A stretch of DNA of 17,410 nucleotides. It comes from an uncultured Eubacteriales bacterium (lineage in GTDB: Bacteria > Bacillota > Clostridia > Oscillospirales > Oscillospiraceae). Below, one piece after another: positions 7,719 to 13,139 of the stretch. The notes below the pieces were generated by a model, which saw only the letters and a program-made list of their open reading frames with translations, had not been told where the DNA came from and did not search any database. A program made the position numbers and the translations under genes. Position 1 is the stretch's first letter; each line of letters begins with the position of its first letter. The stretch spans positions 1-17,410 of the forward strand of contig URCY01000040.1 of the NCBI GenBank assembly GCA_900546415.1, read 5' to 3'.

Positions 7719-7755
7719 GCCGCCGCAGACACTGCATCTGCGGCGGCACTTTTTG
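7719..7755 (+). terminator. Intrinsic terminator of the DUF308-MMPL-heptad operon
   Basis: GCCGCCGCAGA (7719-7729) and TCTGCGGCGGC (7737-7747) form a perfect 11-bp stem with a 7-nt loop. ACTTTTTG follows immediately, a standard rho-independent terminator on the plus strand, 52 nt past the stop codon of the heptad-repeat gene. Confidence 0.88.
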
Positions 7756-7766
7756 CGCGAAAAAGG

Positions 7767-7795
7767 TTGACAGATATTCATTTCTGTGGGAAAAT
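7767..7795 (+). promoter_or_regulatory. Promoter of the zinc-ribbon/CFI-box gene
   Basis: A perfect TTGACA (7767-7772) is followed after 17 bp by GAAAAT (7790-7795, four of six consensus bases). It lies between the preceding terminator and the gene at 7858, leaving a leader of about 55 nt. Confidence 0.65.
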
Positions 7796-7857
7796 AGAAA
7801 AAATGGAAGCGCCGTTTCCGAGAGGGCGGGAGCTTCCGAGCTTCAGGAGGTATGACC

Positions 7858-8781
7858 ATGTCCGAAATGCGAAAAATCACCTGTCCGCAGTGCAAAAAAG
7901 AGCTGGAGATCCCGGTTGAGCTGGAGGAGTTCTCCTGCCTTTACTGCGGAGCGCGCTCCAAGGTTGCCGATCTGCTGCCGCGCGCGGTGAATTCGGCCGA
8001 TTATGAGCAGGAAATGGACTATCTTCTGCGGGAGCTGCCCAAGACCGTCGTGCGCTATCCGCAGCACTATATGAAGATCACGAAGAAGGAATATCCTGGC
8101 ACCTACGACGCCTATGAGGCCGAGAATGCTGAGATCGTCGCGCACCTCGACGCCTGCTGCGCCGCCGCACCGGAGGGCGCAGACGCCTGCATCCACACGC
8201 TCTGCGTCGCGTATCTCGACGCGCTCGACCGCCATATGGCCGCCGACAAGCGCTGGAAGCGCGGCCGTTCGGGCGTGCTGTTCCAATATAAGCTCGTGCT
8301 GGCGCTCTTCCTCTGCCCGATGGTCAAGCGTCTGGATCTGCAAACGGCCGAGCCGTTCCGCAGCGAGCTGCAAGCGGAGTGGCTGCGCCGCTATCCGAAG
8401 GAAAAGTGGCTGCCCGGTGACTACGACGTCCTGATGGAGGGCTTCCGCAAACGCAAATGGTGCTTCATCACGACGGCCGCCTGCCGCTATGAGCATCAGA
8501 GCGACGACTGCGCCGAGCTGACGCGTCTGCGCGGCTTCCGCGACGGCTGGCTCTCCGGGAGCGAGGGCGGCCGCGTGCTGATCGACGAATATTACGAGAT
8601 CGCGCCAACGCTCGTCGCCTGCATCGACTATTGCGACGCGCCGGAGCTGCAATACCCGCGCTTGCAGCAGAAATGGCTGCTGCCCTGCTGCAAGGCCATC
8701 GACGAGGGACGCTACGACGACTGCCGCGCGCTGTACGTTGACATGGTGCAGACGCTGAAGAAGCAGTATTTGCAGAGCTGA
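7858..8781 (+). CDS. Zinc-ribbon protein with CFI-box-like C-terminal region
   Basis: The 307-aa protein opens with a small zinc ribbon: C9-x2-C12 and C27-x2-C30 (CPQC ... CLYCG). A mostly helical middle follows. Near the C terminus is CFITTAAC (202-209), then LTRLRGFRDGWL and DEYYEIAPTL, matching the pattern of the so-called CFI-box C-terminal domain (CFIATAAY ... LRxFRD ... YYxxSP), whose function is not established. No signal peptide or membrane helix is evident, so it is probably cytoplasmic. The ATG at 7858 is chosen over the ATG at 7852 because AGGAGG (7845-7850) lies 7 nt from the former but only 1 nt from the latter. It is monocistronic with its own promoter and is followed by the repeat island. 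No role can be assigned. Confidence 0.78.
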   Translation: MSEMRKITCPQCKKELEIPVELEEFSCLYCGARSKVADLLPRAVNSADYEQEMDYLLRELPKTVVRYPQHYMKITKKEYPGTYDAYEAENAEIVAHLDACCAAAPEGADACIHTLCVAYLDALDRHMAADKRWKRGRSGVLFQYKLVLALFLCPMVKRLDLQTAEPFRSELQAEWLRRYPKEKWLPGDYDVLMEGFRKRKWCFITTAACRYEHQSDDCAELTRLRGFRDGWLSGSEGGRVLIDEYYEIAPTLVACIDYCDAPELQYPRLQQKWLLPCCKAIDEGRYDDCRALYVDMVQTLKKQYLQS

Positions 8782-8796
8782 ACGAACCTTGCAAGG

Positions 8797-8882
8797 GTGA
8801 AGTGCAGGAAGTGACGTGCGGGCATGACCCGCGTGAAACGGCGCTTCCGGAGAAGCGCCGTGGCGATGTCGCTCCGCGACGA
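8797..8882 (+). repeat. GTGAAA-spaced hairpin array, copy 1 (decayed)
   Basis: Heptamers GTGAAGT (8797), GTGACGT (8811) and GTGAAAC (8833) separate short palindromes: GCGGG-CATGA-CCCGC (8818-8832) and the strong CGGCGCTTC-CGGA-GAAGCGCCG (8839-8860). The block ends with GTCGC-TCC-GCGAC (8868-8880), which also ends copy 2. The strong hairpin may also help end transcription of the upstream gene. Confidence 0.65.
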
Positions 8883-8904
8883 TTCAAATTTGGAAATTCT
8901 GTCG

Positions 8905-8986
8905 TTTTCCGCTCCCGTTCCTCGCTGCGGGATACCATACCTTCGGCTTAAAGATTGCCACGGCCGCTCTGCGGCCTCGCAATGAC
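8905..8986 (-). repeat. ATTGCGAGG repeat element, copy 1 (reverse)
   Basis: The segment 8910-8985 matches 9511-9587 along about 77 bp, sharing CGCTCCCGT, CGCTGCGGGAT, CCATACCTT, TTAAAGATTGCC or TTTAAGATTGCC, and CCTCGCAATGACA. Its core is a palindrome: GATTGCCACGGCCGC pairs loosely with GCGGCCTCGCAATG. Related motifs are scattered in many bacterial genomes; I know of no agreed function. Confidence 0.75.
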
Positions 8987-9086
8987 ACAGATTTGGAACG
9001 TTTTTATTTGGGAAACGCACGTTTTTGCTTTATGCAGGCAGTTTTGCACGGTGTCATTCTGCGACAGATTTCAATTTTTTGATCGC

Positions 9087-9124
9087 AAAAGTGGTAGGTT
9101 TTCACGAAAAACCTACCACTTTTT
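9087..9124. repeat. 16-bp A/T-flanked hairpin, copy 1 (bidirectional terminator-like)
   Basis: AAAAGTGGTAGGTTTT (9087-9102) pairs perfectly with AAAACCTACCACTTTT (9108-9123), with a 5-nt loop CACGA. The A run on one side and the T run on the other would let it end transcription in either direction. The same stem recurs at 9589-9625 with a different loop. In both places it abuts the GTCATTGCGAGG end of the neighbouring repeat. Confidence 0.8.
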
Positions 9125-9126
9125 GT

Positions 9127-9160
9127 GTCATTGCGAGGAGGGCGCTTGCTCGGCCTTATG
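9127..9160 (+). repeat. ATTGCGAGG repeat element, copy 2 (forward, truncated)
   Basis: GTGTCATTGCGAGGAGGGCG follows hairpin copy 1 directly, in forward orientation. After about 20 bp the match to the other copies ends, so this copy is truncated where the GTGAAAT array begins. Confidence 0.65.
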
Positions 9161-9168
9161 ACCGTGCA

Positions 9169-9282
9169 GTGAAATTCGGCCATCAGCCGAGTGAAATATG
9201 CTTTGCATGTGAAATGCAGGCTAACGCCCGCGTGAAATGGCGCTTTAGAGAAAGCACCGATGTTGTGTCGCTCCGCGACGAA
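9169..9282 (+). repeat. GTGAAAT-spaced hairpin array, copy 2
   Basis: Four exact GTGAAAT heptamers start at 9169, 9191, 9209 and 9232. Between them sit palindromes of different sequence: TCGGC-CATCA-GCCGA, ATGC-TTT-GCAT and GCAGGC-TAAC-GCCCGC (one mismatch). After the last comes GGCGCTTT-AGAG-AAAGCACC (one mismatch), and the block ends with GTCGC-TCC-GCGAC (9267-9279), as copy 1 does. Constant heptamers with variable hairpins resemble a CRISPR array only superficially: the units are far too short and the spacers are self-complementary. Confidence 0.75.
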
Positions 9283-9336
9283 TTTGAAACCTCTCGTTAT
9301 AAAATCCGTTTTGTTATACAGCAAACCTATCAGTTT

Positions 9337-9395
9337 TGTCATTGCGAGGAGCGAAGCGACGTGGCAATCTTAAACGAGGCGATTCGTCATCCCGG
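9337..9395 (+). repeat. ATTGCGAGG repeat element, copy 3 (forward)
   Basis: GTCATTGCGAGGAGCGAAGC at 9338 begins a segment that, reversed, matches copy 4 at 9540-9587: the CGTCGCTTCGCTCCTCGCAA core, AAGATTGCC and GGGATG. It is preceded by AAACCTATCAGTTTT (9323-9337), a decayed half of the hairpin that flanks copies 2 and 4. The core is internally palindromic (GAGCGAAGCGAC region). Confidence 0.75.
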
Positions 9396-9507
9396 AACGA
9401 AAAGTGGTTGACACGGAATGAAACAGAGTCCCCAAATAGGGCGAGCGGATGCGAAATGGGTCAGCATCGCTCGCTCAATATTTCGCGTTATATGTAGTAC
9501 TTCTCGC

Positions 9508-9588
9508 CTCGCGCTCCCGTGCTTCGCTGCGGGATGCCATACCTTAACCTTTAAGATTGCCGCGTCGCTTCGCTCCTCGCAATGACAT
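9508..9588 (-). repeat. ATTGCGAGG repeat element, copy 4 (reverse)
   Basis: This copy is in the opposite orientation to copies 2 and 3 and the same as copy 1, matching 8910-8985 along its length. Together with hairpin copy 2 at its right edge it forms a near mirror image of hairpin copy 1 plus copy 2, so the central part of the island is bounded by inverted composite repeats. Confidence 0.75.
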
Positions 9589-9626
9589 AAAAATGGTAGG
9601 TTTTTCATGAAAACCTACCATTTTTT
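9589..9626. terminator. 16-bp A/T-flanked hairpin, copy 2; likely terminator of the BspA-KTSC transcript
   Basis: AAAAATGGTAGGTTTT (9589-9604) pairs perfectly with AAAACCTACCATTTTT (9610-9625), with loop TCATG. On the minus strand it lies about 80 nt past the stop of the KTSC lipoprotein gene and ends in a T run. It is the first canonical terminator that transcript meets. It is also a repeat copy of the hairpin at 9087-9124. Confidence 0.75.
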
Positions 9627-9702
9627 AACGGAAGTATTTGAGTTTTTCGCGAACGGCACCGGCATAGCGCCCCGACCGGGGCGCGGCTGCATAATCGCAC
9701 GG

Positions 9703-10236
9703 TCAGCTTATGCGTTCGTAGTCATAGCTTCCCTTGATGTTCTGATTGAAATACCGCCCGAGAGAATCCGCCTCGAAAAACTCCTCGGCGACCTCCGGCG
9801 AGAGGTCATAATAATAGTAGATCGAGCCGTTCCGACGGAATTCGACCGCAAGCGTCCGAAAAATCGGCGAATACGCGACCGCGCTGAAGCAGCTCGAGCG
9901 CTCCGTGTCCTCCCATTGCAGGAAGTCCTCGACCGCGCAGTTCTCCCGGCAGTATTCCAACAGCTCCGGATGCGCAAGGATCGTCTCCTCGTCATAGTCA
10001 TGGATGCTGAAATCTGGATCGTCAAACAGCTGCGCGGTCAGCTCGCGGTCGGCAAGCACGTCGTCCAGCGTCATCTCGCGCACCGGCGGCAGCGTCTCCG
10101 GCTCGGTCTCGTGCGTCGCAGAGGCCGTCGCGGCCGTTGGCCGCTCCGTTGTCGGCTCCGGCTGCGCCGTTCCGGCGCACGCCGTCAGCACCGCCAGCAG
10201 GCTCAAAATGAGCGCAAGCAAAACCGGTCGTCTCAT
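9703..10236 (-). CDS. Lipoprotein with a C-terminal KTSC domain
   Basis: The 177-aa protein has a lipoprotein signal peptide with lipobox LTAC; Cys20 would be lipidated and the protein held on the outer face of the membrane. A Thr/Pro/Glu-rich linker (about 21-52) precedes a helical acidic segment (53-112). The last 60 residues (114-175: SSCFSAVAYSPIFRTLAVEF ... YYYYDLSPEVAEEFF ... GRYFNQNIKGSYDYERI) closely follow the KTSC domain, named for its fusion to some lysyl-tRNA synthetases but found mostly as small stand-alone proteins of unknown function. A KTSC domain on a lipoprotein would act outside the cell. The start at 10236 has AAGGGG upstream. It follows the BspA-SLH gene by 38 nt without a terminator, so the two are probably cotranscribed. 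Confidence 0.82.
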   Translation of the reverse strand: MRRPVLLALILSLLAVLTACAGTAQPEPTTERPTAATASATHETEPETLPPVREMTLDDVLADRELTAQLFDDPDFSIHDYDEETILAHPELLEYCRENCAVEDFLQWEDTERSSCFSAVAYSPIFRTLAVEFRRNGSIYYYYDLSPEVAEEFFEADSLGRYFNQNIKGSYDYERIS

Positions 10237-10274
10237 CTTTCTGCCCCTTTCTGCTCTATTGAATCAGAGCTTCC

Positions 10275-12221
10275 CTATTTCTCCAGATTCTGAATGAAGC
10301 GCATCAGGATCGCTGCGACCTGCGCGCGTGTCGCGTCACCCAGCGGCTTGAGCCAGTCGGCGCCGTCGGCCTCGCGGCTGCCGCCGATGATGCCCTCGCC
10401 GACTGCCCACTGCATGGCGTCGGAGGCATAGCGATCCACGGCGCCCGCGTCCGGGAAGGCGCTCAGATCCGCGCGGCTCTCGGTGTTGACGCCGGTCTTC
10501 TTGGCATAGCGGAACAGGATCGTCGCCATCTGCTCCCGGCTCACGCTGCCGTTCGGGTCAAACCTTCTGTTGCCTACGCCGTTCACCACGCCGTCAGCCG
10601 CTGCCCACGCAACGGCCTGCGTATACCACTCGCCGGACGGAACGTCGCTGAAGCGATTCGAGCCTCTGCGCGGCTCACCGGCATATCGCCAGAGCACCGT
10701 CACGAGCATCGCGCGGGTCATGCTGCTCTCCGGCTCAAAGCTGTGCGTGCCGGTTCCGTTCATAAGATTATGGTCGGTCGCATAGCGAACGGCCGACTCG
10801 TACCAGCTGCCCGGTTTTGCATCCGAATAGGGCGCAGTCGTCCAAACGGCGGTCGGATATTGCTCCTGTGCGTCCCAGCCTGCTTTTCCCTCGATATAAT
10901 AGAGGGTCATGCCGGGGATCGCCCATGATGTCCCGTCACCATGGGGCACATAGTTGACAAAGGCCGCGCCCATTTCAGGCGCATCACCCATAAAATACAC
11001 GGATTTGAGCGAATTGCAGAAGGAGAACGCGCAGAGCGAGATCATAGAAACCTTCTCCGGGATCACAAGCTCCTGCAGCGCGGAGCAGCCCATAAATGCC
11101 TCGAAGCCAATGGTTTCAAGATTGTTGGAAAAACGGACTTTGGTAAGGCTCGTGCAGCCATCAAAGGCACCGTCTATAAGCGTCACGCTGTCCGGCATCC
11201 AGACCTCGGTCAGCCCCGTGTGCTGAGAAAACGCTCCCGTGTAGATCGAGCTCGTTCCTTCTCTCACAATGTACTTGCCGCGGAAGCCGCTCGGGCATTC
11301 TTTAAAGCTCGTGCCGTAATAAAGCCCGCCATAGGAATCGGCGGAAAAATCCGTATTCTCCGGATCGACCACAAATCTGCGAAGATTCTCGCTGCCGTAG
11401 GCGATCGGGCCTGCACAGGAGAATACGTTTTTGGGGATCGTCAGCTCCGTCAGATTGGGACAGTCCGCAAACGCCTGGTATTCGATGATGCGAAGCTTTT
11501 CCGGGAGGTTCACATTCGACAGCCGGCATCCGGCAAATGCTCCCGCTTCAAGCTCCTCCGTGCGCTCATAAACGGTATATGTCCCGGTTTTTCCGCCGGG
11601 GCACTGCACAAGCTTCTTCATCTGGGCGTTATACAGCACGCCCTCCGCGTCGGCTTCAAAATATTCGTTTTCCGGATCGACAACAAATCGCGTGAGGCTC
11701 GAGCAACGGGTAAACGCATAGGGCTCGAGCCTCCTCAGCCCGGCAGGAATGAAAACCTCCTTCAGACTCGTGCAGCCCTCAAATGCGCTATAGTCAATGG
11801 AAGAAATACTCGCCGGCAGCTCGATTCGCTCAAGACTCGTGCAGCCTTTGAACGCGTTCTCCCCAATGTAAGAAATATTCACCGACAGCTCGATTCGCTC
11901 AAGCCGCGTGCAGCCCGCAAACGAATCATGCTTGATTGACCGGAGCTGCAGCGGAAAAATGACCTGCTTGATGTAGTCGCTGAAGGGGGAAAAGGTGGTC
12001 TCCCCCATGGCGTCGACTGAAAGGTTGATTTCCCCGGTGACCTCAAAGGTCATAACGCCGGTAGTTTTGTTGATCACGGCCTCGAGCACCTCCGAGCATT
12101 TCACGCGGATCTCCTCGTCCGTTTCCACGATCTCCGTCGTCTCGGCGGCGGAGACCATCTGCGTCAGCAGCGCGCACAGCAGCGCTGCGCACAGCAGCAG
12201 TGCGATCATTCTCTTTTTCAT
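10275..12221 (-). CDS. BspA-type LRR surface protein with three SLH domains
   Basis: The 648-aa protein has a signal peptide (1-25, MKKRMIALLLC ... VSA). BspA-like leucine-rich repeats (LRR_5 type) span about 85-425, with units such as 'AFxGCTSLERIELPxSISSI' and two VVDPEN(x)FxAD inserts. Three S-layer homology domains follow at about 465-515, 523-575 and 586-645, with patterns like FSDVPSGEWYTQAVAWA and R-QMATILFRYA. SLH domains bind pyruvylated wall polymers, so the LRR part is displayed on the cell surface, where BspA-like domains often bind host proteins or other bacteria; the target is unknown. The ATG at 12221 is chosen over the longer in-frame frame because GGAGG lies 7 nt upstream and the signal peptide starts there. 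Upstream is a long structured leader. Confidence 0.9.
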   Translation of the reverse strand: MKKRMIALLLCAALLCALLTQMVSAAETTEIVETDEEIRVKCSEVLEAVINKTTGVMTFEVTGEINLSVDAMGETTFSPFSDYIKQVIFPLQLRSIKHDSFAGCTRLERIELSVNISYIGENAFKGCTSLERIELPASISSIDYSAFEGCTSLKEVFIPAGLRRLEPYAFTRCSSLTRFVVDPENEYFEADAEGVLYNAQMKKLVQCPGGKTGTYTVYERTEELEAGAFAGCRLSNVNLPEKLRIIEYQAFADCPNLTELTIPKNVFSCAGPIAYGSENLRRFVVDPENTDFSADSYGGLYYGTSFKECPSGFRGKYIVREGTSSIYTGAFSQHTGLTEVWMPDSVTLIDGAFDGCTSLTKVRFSNNLETIGFEAFMGCSALQELVIPEKVSMISLCAFSFCNSLKSVYFMGDAPEMGAAFVNYVPHGDGTSWAIPGMTLYYIEGKAGWDAQEQYPTAVWTTAPYSDAKPGSWYESAVRYATDHNLMNGTGTHSFEPESSMTRAMLVTVLWRYAGEPRRGSNRFSDVPSGEWYTQAVAWAAADGVVNGVGNRRFDPNGSVSREQMATILFRYAKKTGVNTESRADLSAFPDAGAVDRYASDAMQWAVGEGIIGGSREADGADWLKPLGDATRAQVAAILMRFIQNLEK

Positions 12222-12521
12222 GTTGTTTCCTCCCATAGTTTCTCTGGCGGCATGTCCGTCGGTAAGCCGCCGTCCTTTGAAGAACCGTGCCGGATCGGCG
12301 CAGAACGCCGCCCCTTTGTATGCCCCCGTGCGGGGAGCACCTGCCTCAGCACCTCTATCCCCGCTTTTTTTGACCCCCTGTTCGGCGCGTAATAGGCGAA
12401 AGGGGTTTCTTACCGGAATCCGCAAAAAGGAAAGGTTTGTCAGACGCCATTTTGTCCATTCCCGCAGTGAATATGTCCTGCTAAGCAGCTCCTCCGGCGG
12501 TTTGGCAGCCCCGGCATTCTA
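12222..12521 (-). other. Distal part of the BspA-SLH mRNA leader
   Basis: This 300-nt untranslated stretch precedes the BspA-SLH start. It contains GGCGGC/GCCGCC (12246-12251 with 12266-12271), a hairpin just upstream of the ribosome binding site, and the GCGGGGA/TCCCCGC stem at 12330-12364. An open frame continues upstream from the gene, but it has no ribosome binding site and its residues do not look like protein. I recognise no known riboswitch class here. Confidence 0.5.
12330..12371 (+). terminator. Terminator-like hairpin on the strand opposite the BspA leader
   Basis: GCGGGGA (12330-12336) pairs with TCCCCGC (12358-12364), and seven T residues follow (12365-12371) on the plus strand. 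Inside the loop AGCACCT occurs twice as a direct repeat. No plus-strand gene lies upstream, because the BspA gene is on the other strand, so it would end only an antisense or read-through transcript. Confidence 0.5.
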
Positions 12522-12711
12522 TCAAAAAGTCGGGCGGGGAAGCTGCCGGAAATGCCGCGATCCGACACACCTTCCGCCCGGCCGGGGTCGTCCCTCCGCT
12601 GCTCCCCCGTCGCCGCCGCAGAATTCAAGCATCGTTGCAGATGCTTTCCAATTCTGTGCAGCAAGGCGCTTGCGCCCGTAAATACATTGCAGCTTTTTGT
12701 GAGCTTCCCCT
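12522..12711 (-). promoter_or_regulatory. Structured 5' leader with an internal terminator (candidate attenuator or small RNA)
   Basis: The RNA predicted to start at 12710 or 12711 begins GGGGAAGCT (12710-12702). A small stem GGCG-CAAG-CGCC (12676-12665) follows, then a strong 14-bp two-part hairpin (CAGAATT/AATTCTG and AAGCATC/GATGCTT, 12656-12619). Next is a stem CGGGCGG(AAG)/(CTT..)CCGCCCG (12580-12571 with 12542-12531) followed by ACTTTTTG, i.e. a terminator ending near 12524. The 5' end GGGGAAGCT is exactly complementary to AGCTTCCCC (12544-12536), which overlaps the 3' arm of that terminator. The two pairings exclude each other, as in attenuators. Alternatively the first 187 nt are a free small RNA closed by the 5'-3' stem. 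I recognise no known riboswitch, T-box, 6S or SRP signature. Confidence 0.5.
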
Positions 12712-12717
12712 AATAAT

Positions 12718-12746
12718 AGAATATACAATAAATCAGATTTTGTCAA
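12718..12746 (-). promoter_or_regulatory. Promoter of the BspA-KTSC transcript
   Basis: On the minus strand a perfect TTGACA (12741-12746) is followed after 17 bp by TATTCT (12718-12723). Transcription should begin at about 12710-12711, some 490 nt upstream of the BspA-SLH start codon. Confidence 0.75.
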
Positions 12747-12765
12747 CTAAAATCTTTCGGGGCAA

Positions 12766-12801
12766 CCGGAAAGCCCGGCTGAAGCCCCGGCCTTCTTCCG
12801 G
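12766..12801. other. Interrupted hairpin between tRNA-Arg and the BspA promoter
   Basis: CCGGAA (12766-12771) pairs with TTCCGG (12796-12801), and inside it GCCCGGCT faces AGCCCCGGC with imperfect pairing. No T run follows on either strand. It lies downstream of tRNA-Arg and may help end or trim that transcript. Confidence 0.4.
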
Positions 12802-12851
12802 TATGCTTCCAAAGGCCAACGAAAGAATTAATACTGATTCTTGATTAAGGG

Positions 12852-12887
12852 ACGCCGAAAGCCCTTGAAAACAAAGGCTTTCGGCGT
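12852..12887. terminator. Hairpin downstream of tRNA-Arg
   Basis: ACGCCGAAAGCC (12852-12863) and GGCTTTCGGCGT (12876-12887) form a perfect 12-bp stem with a 12-nt loop, starting 7 nt beyond the tRNA-Arg 3' end on the minus strand. The sequence after it (CCCTTAATC) is only weakly T-rich, so it is a terminator or processing hairpin without a classic tail. Confidence 0.6.
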
Positions 12888-12893
12888 TGTTTG

Positions 12894-12970
12894 TGGCGCG
12901 CCAGAAGGAACTCGAATCCCCGACCTTCCGCTTAGGAGGCGGACGCTCTATCCAACTGAGCTACTGGCGC
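12894..12970 (-). tRNA. tRNA-Arg (CCT)
   Basis: This is a 77-nt tRNA on the minus strand. The acceptor is GCGCCAG/CTGGCGC with discriminator G and encoded CCA; the D stem is GCTC/GAGC. The anticodon arm CCGCC-TCCTAA-GCGG region carries anticodon CCT for AGG arginine codons, and the T arm contains GGATTCGAGTTCC. It stands alone, with its own promoter at 13035-13063. Confidence 0.94.
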
Positions 12971-13034
12971 ATATCGGTTTTCGGCCGACGCTGACGCGCG
13001 CCGCCGGGCTGCACTGCAAGGGTACAGCAGCGTT

Positions 13035-13063
13035 ATTTTAGCGCAAACGGCGGCGGGTGTCAA
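13035..13063 (-). promoter_or_regulatory. Promoter of tRNA-Arg
   Basis: On the minus strand TTGACA (13058-13063) and TAAAAT (13035-13040) are separated by 17 bp. The transcript would start near 13028, about 57 nt upstream of the tRNA. It diverges from the MATE promoter, whose -35 box is 17 bp away. Confidence 0.85.
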
Positions 13064-13080
13064 CGGTTTGCGGCACACAG

Positions 13081-13109
13081 TTGCACACCCGTGCAGATTA
13101 TGGTATCAT
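13081..13109 (+). promoter_or_regulatory. Promoter of the MATE transporter gene
   Basis: TTGCAC (13081-13086) and TATCAT (13104-13109) are separated by 17 bp. The start is expected near 13116, giving a short leader of about 24 nt containing the AAAGGAGG ribosome binding site (13125-13132). Confidence 0.7.
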
Positions 13110-13139
13110 AGTCGAGCTGTGCGCAAAGGAGGCTGCCGT

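Larger units (their letters stand above)
8782..9702. repeat. Gene-free island of palindromic repeats
   Basis: About 920 bp hold no credible gene: the open frames here read through repeats, lack ribosome binding sites and give peptides such as CHCEERSD. The content is several repeat families listed separately: two GTGAAA-spaced hairpin arrays, four copies of an ATTGCGAGG element, and two long A/T-flanked hairpins. The mixture of orientations and degrees of decay suggests repeated insertion or copying at one permissive site between convergent genes (inference). Confidence 0.8.

Noticed and set aside
7852..7857. ATG at 7852 as start of the zinc-ribbon protein
   Set aside because: It lies 1 nt from the AGGAGG, too close for initiation; the ATG at 7858 has 7-nt spacing.
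5487..7895. Very long minus-strand frame of 802 codons across the heptad-repeat gene, with others opposite MMPL, MATE and BspA
   Set aside because: They have low-complexity shadow composition, no ribosome binding site, and lie opposite genes with clear families.
9169..9260. CRISPR-like array of GTGAAAT with regular spacing
   Set aside because: The repeats are only 7 bp, the spacers are 11-16 nt and self-complementary, and no cas genes are in the window.
9025..9411. A 128-codon open frame in the repeat island, with similar ones at 8712-9020, 9004-9342 and 9387-9608
   Set aside because: They have no ribosome binding site and translate through palindromic repeats, giving CHCEERSD-type peptides known as spurious products of such repeats.
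12222..12425. N-terminal extension of the BspA-SLH protein up to 12425
   Set aside because: It would put 68 non-protein-like residues before a clear signal peptide, and GGAGG supports the ATG at 12221.
12440..12664. Two minus-strand open frames of 74 codons in the BspA leader
   Set aside because: They have no ribosome binding site or recognisable family, and they run through stems of the predicted RNA fold.
12522..12711. 6S RNA, SRP RNA, tmRNA, T-box or known riboswitch
   Set aside because: The ends are complementary as in 6S RNA, but a long continuous rod cannot be drawn, and I find no GGAAGGAAGC-type SRP loop, T-box GGTGG box or tmRNA tag and tail.
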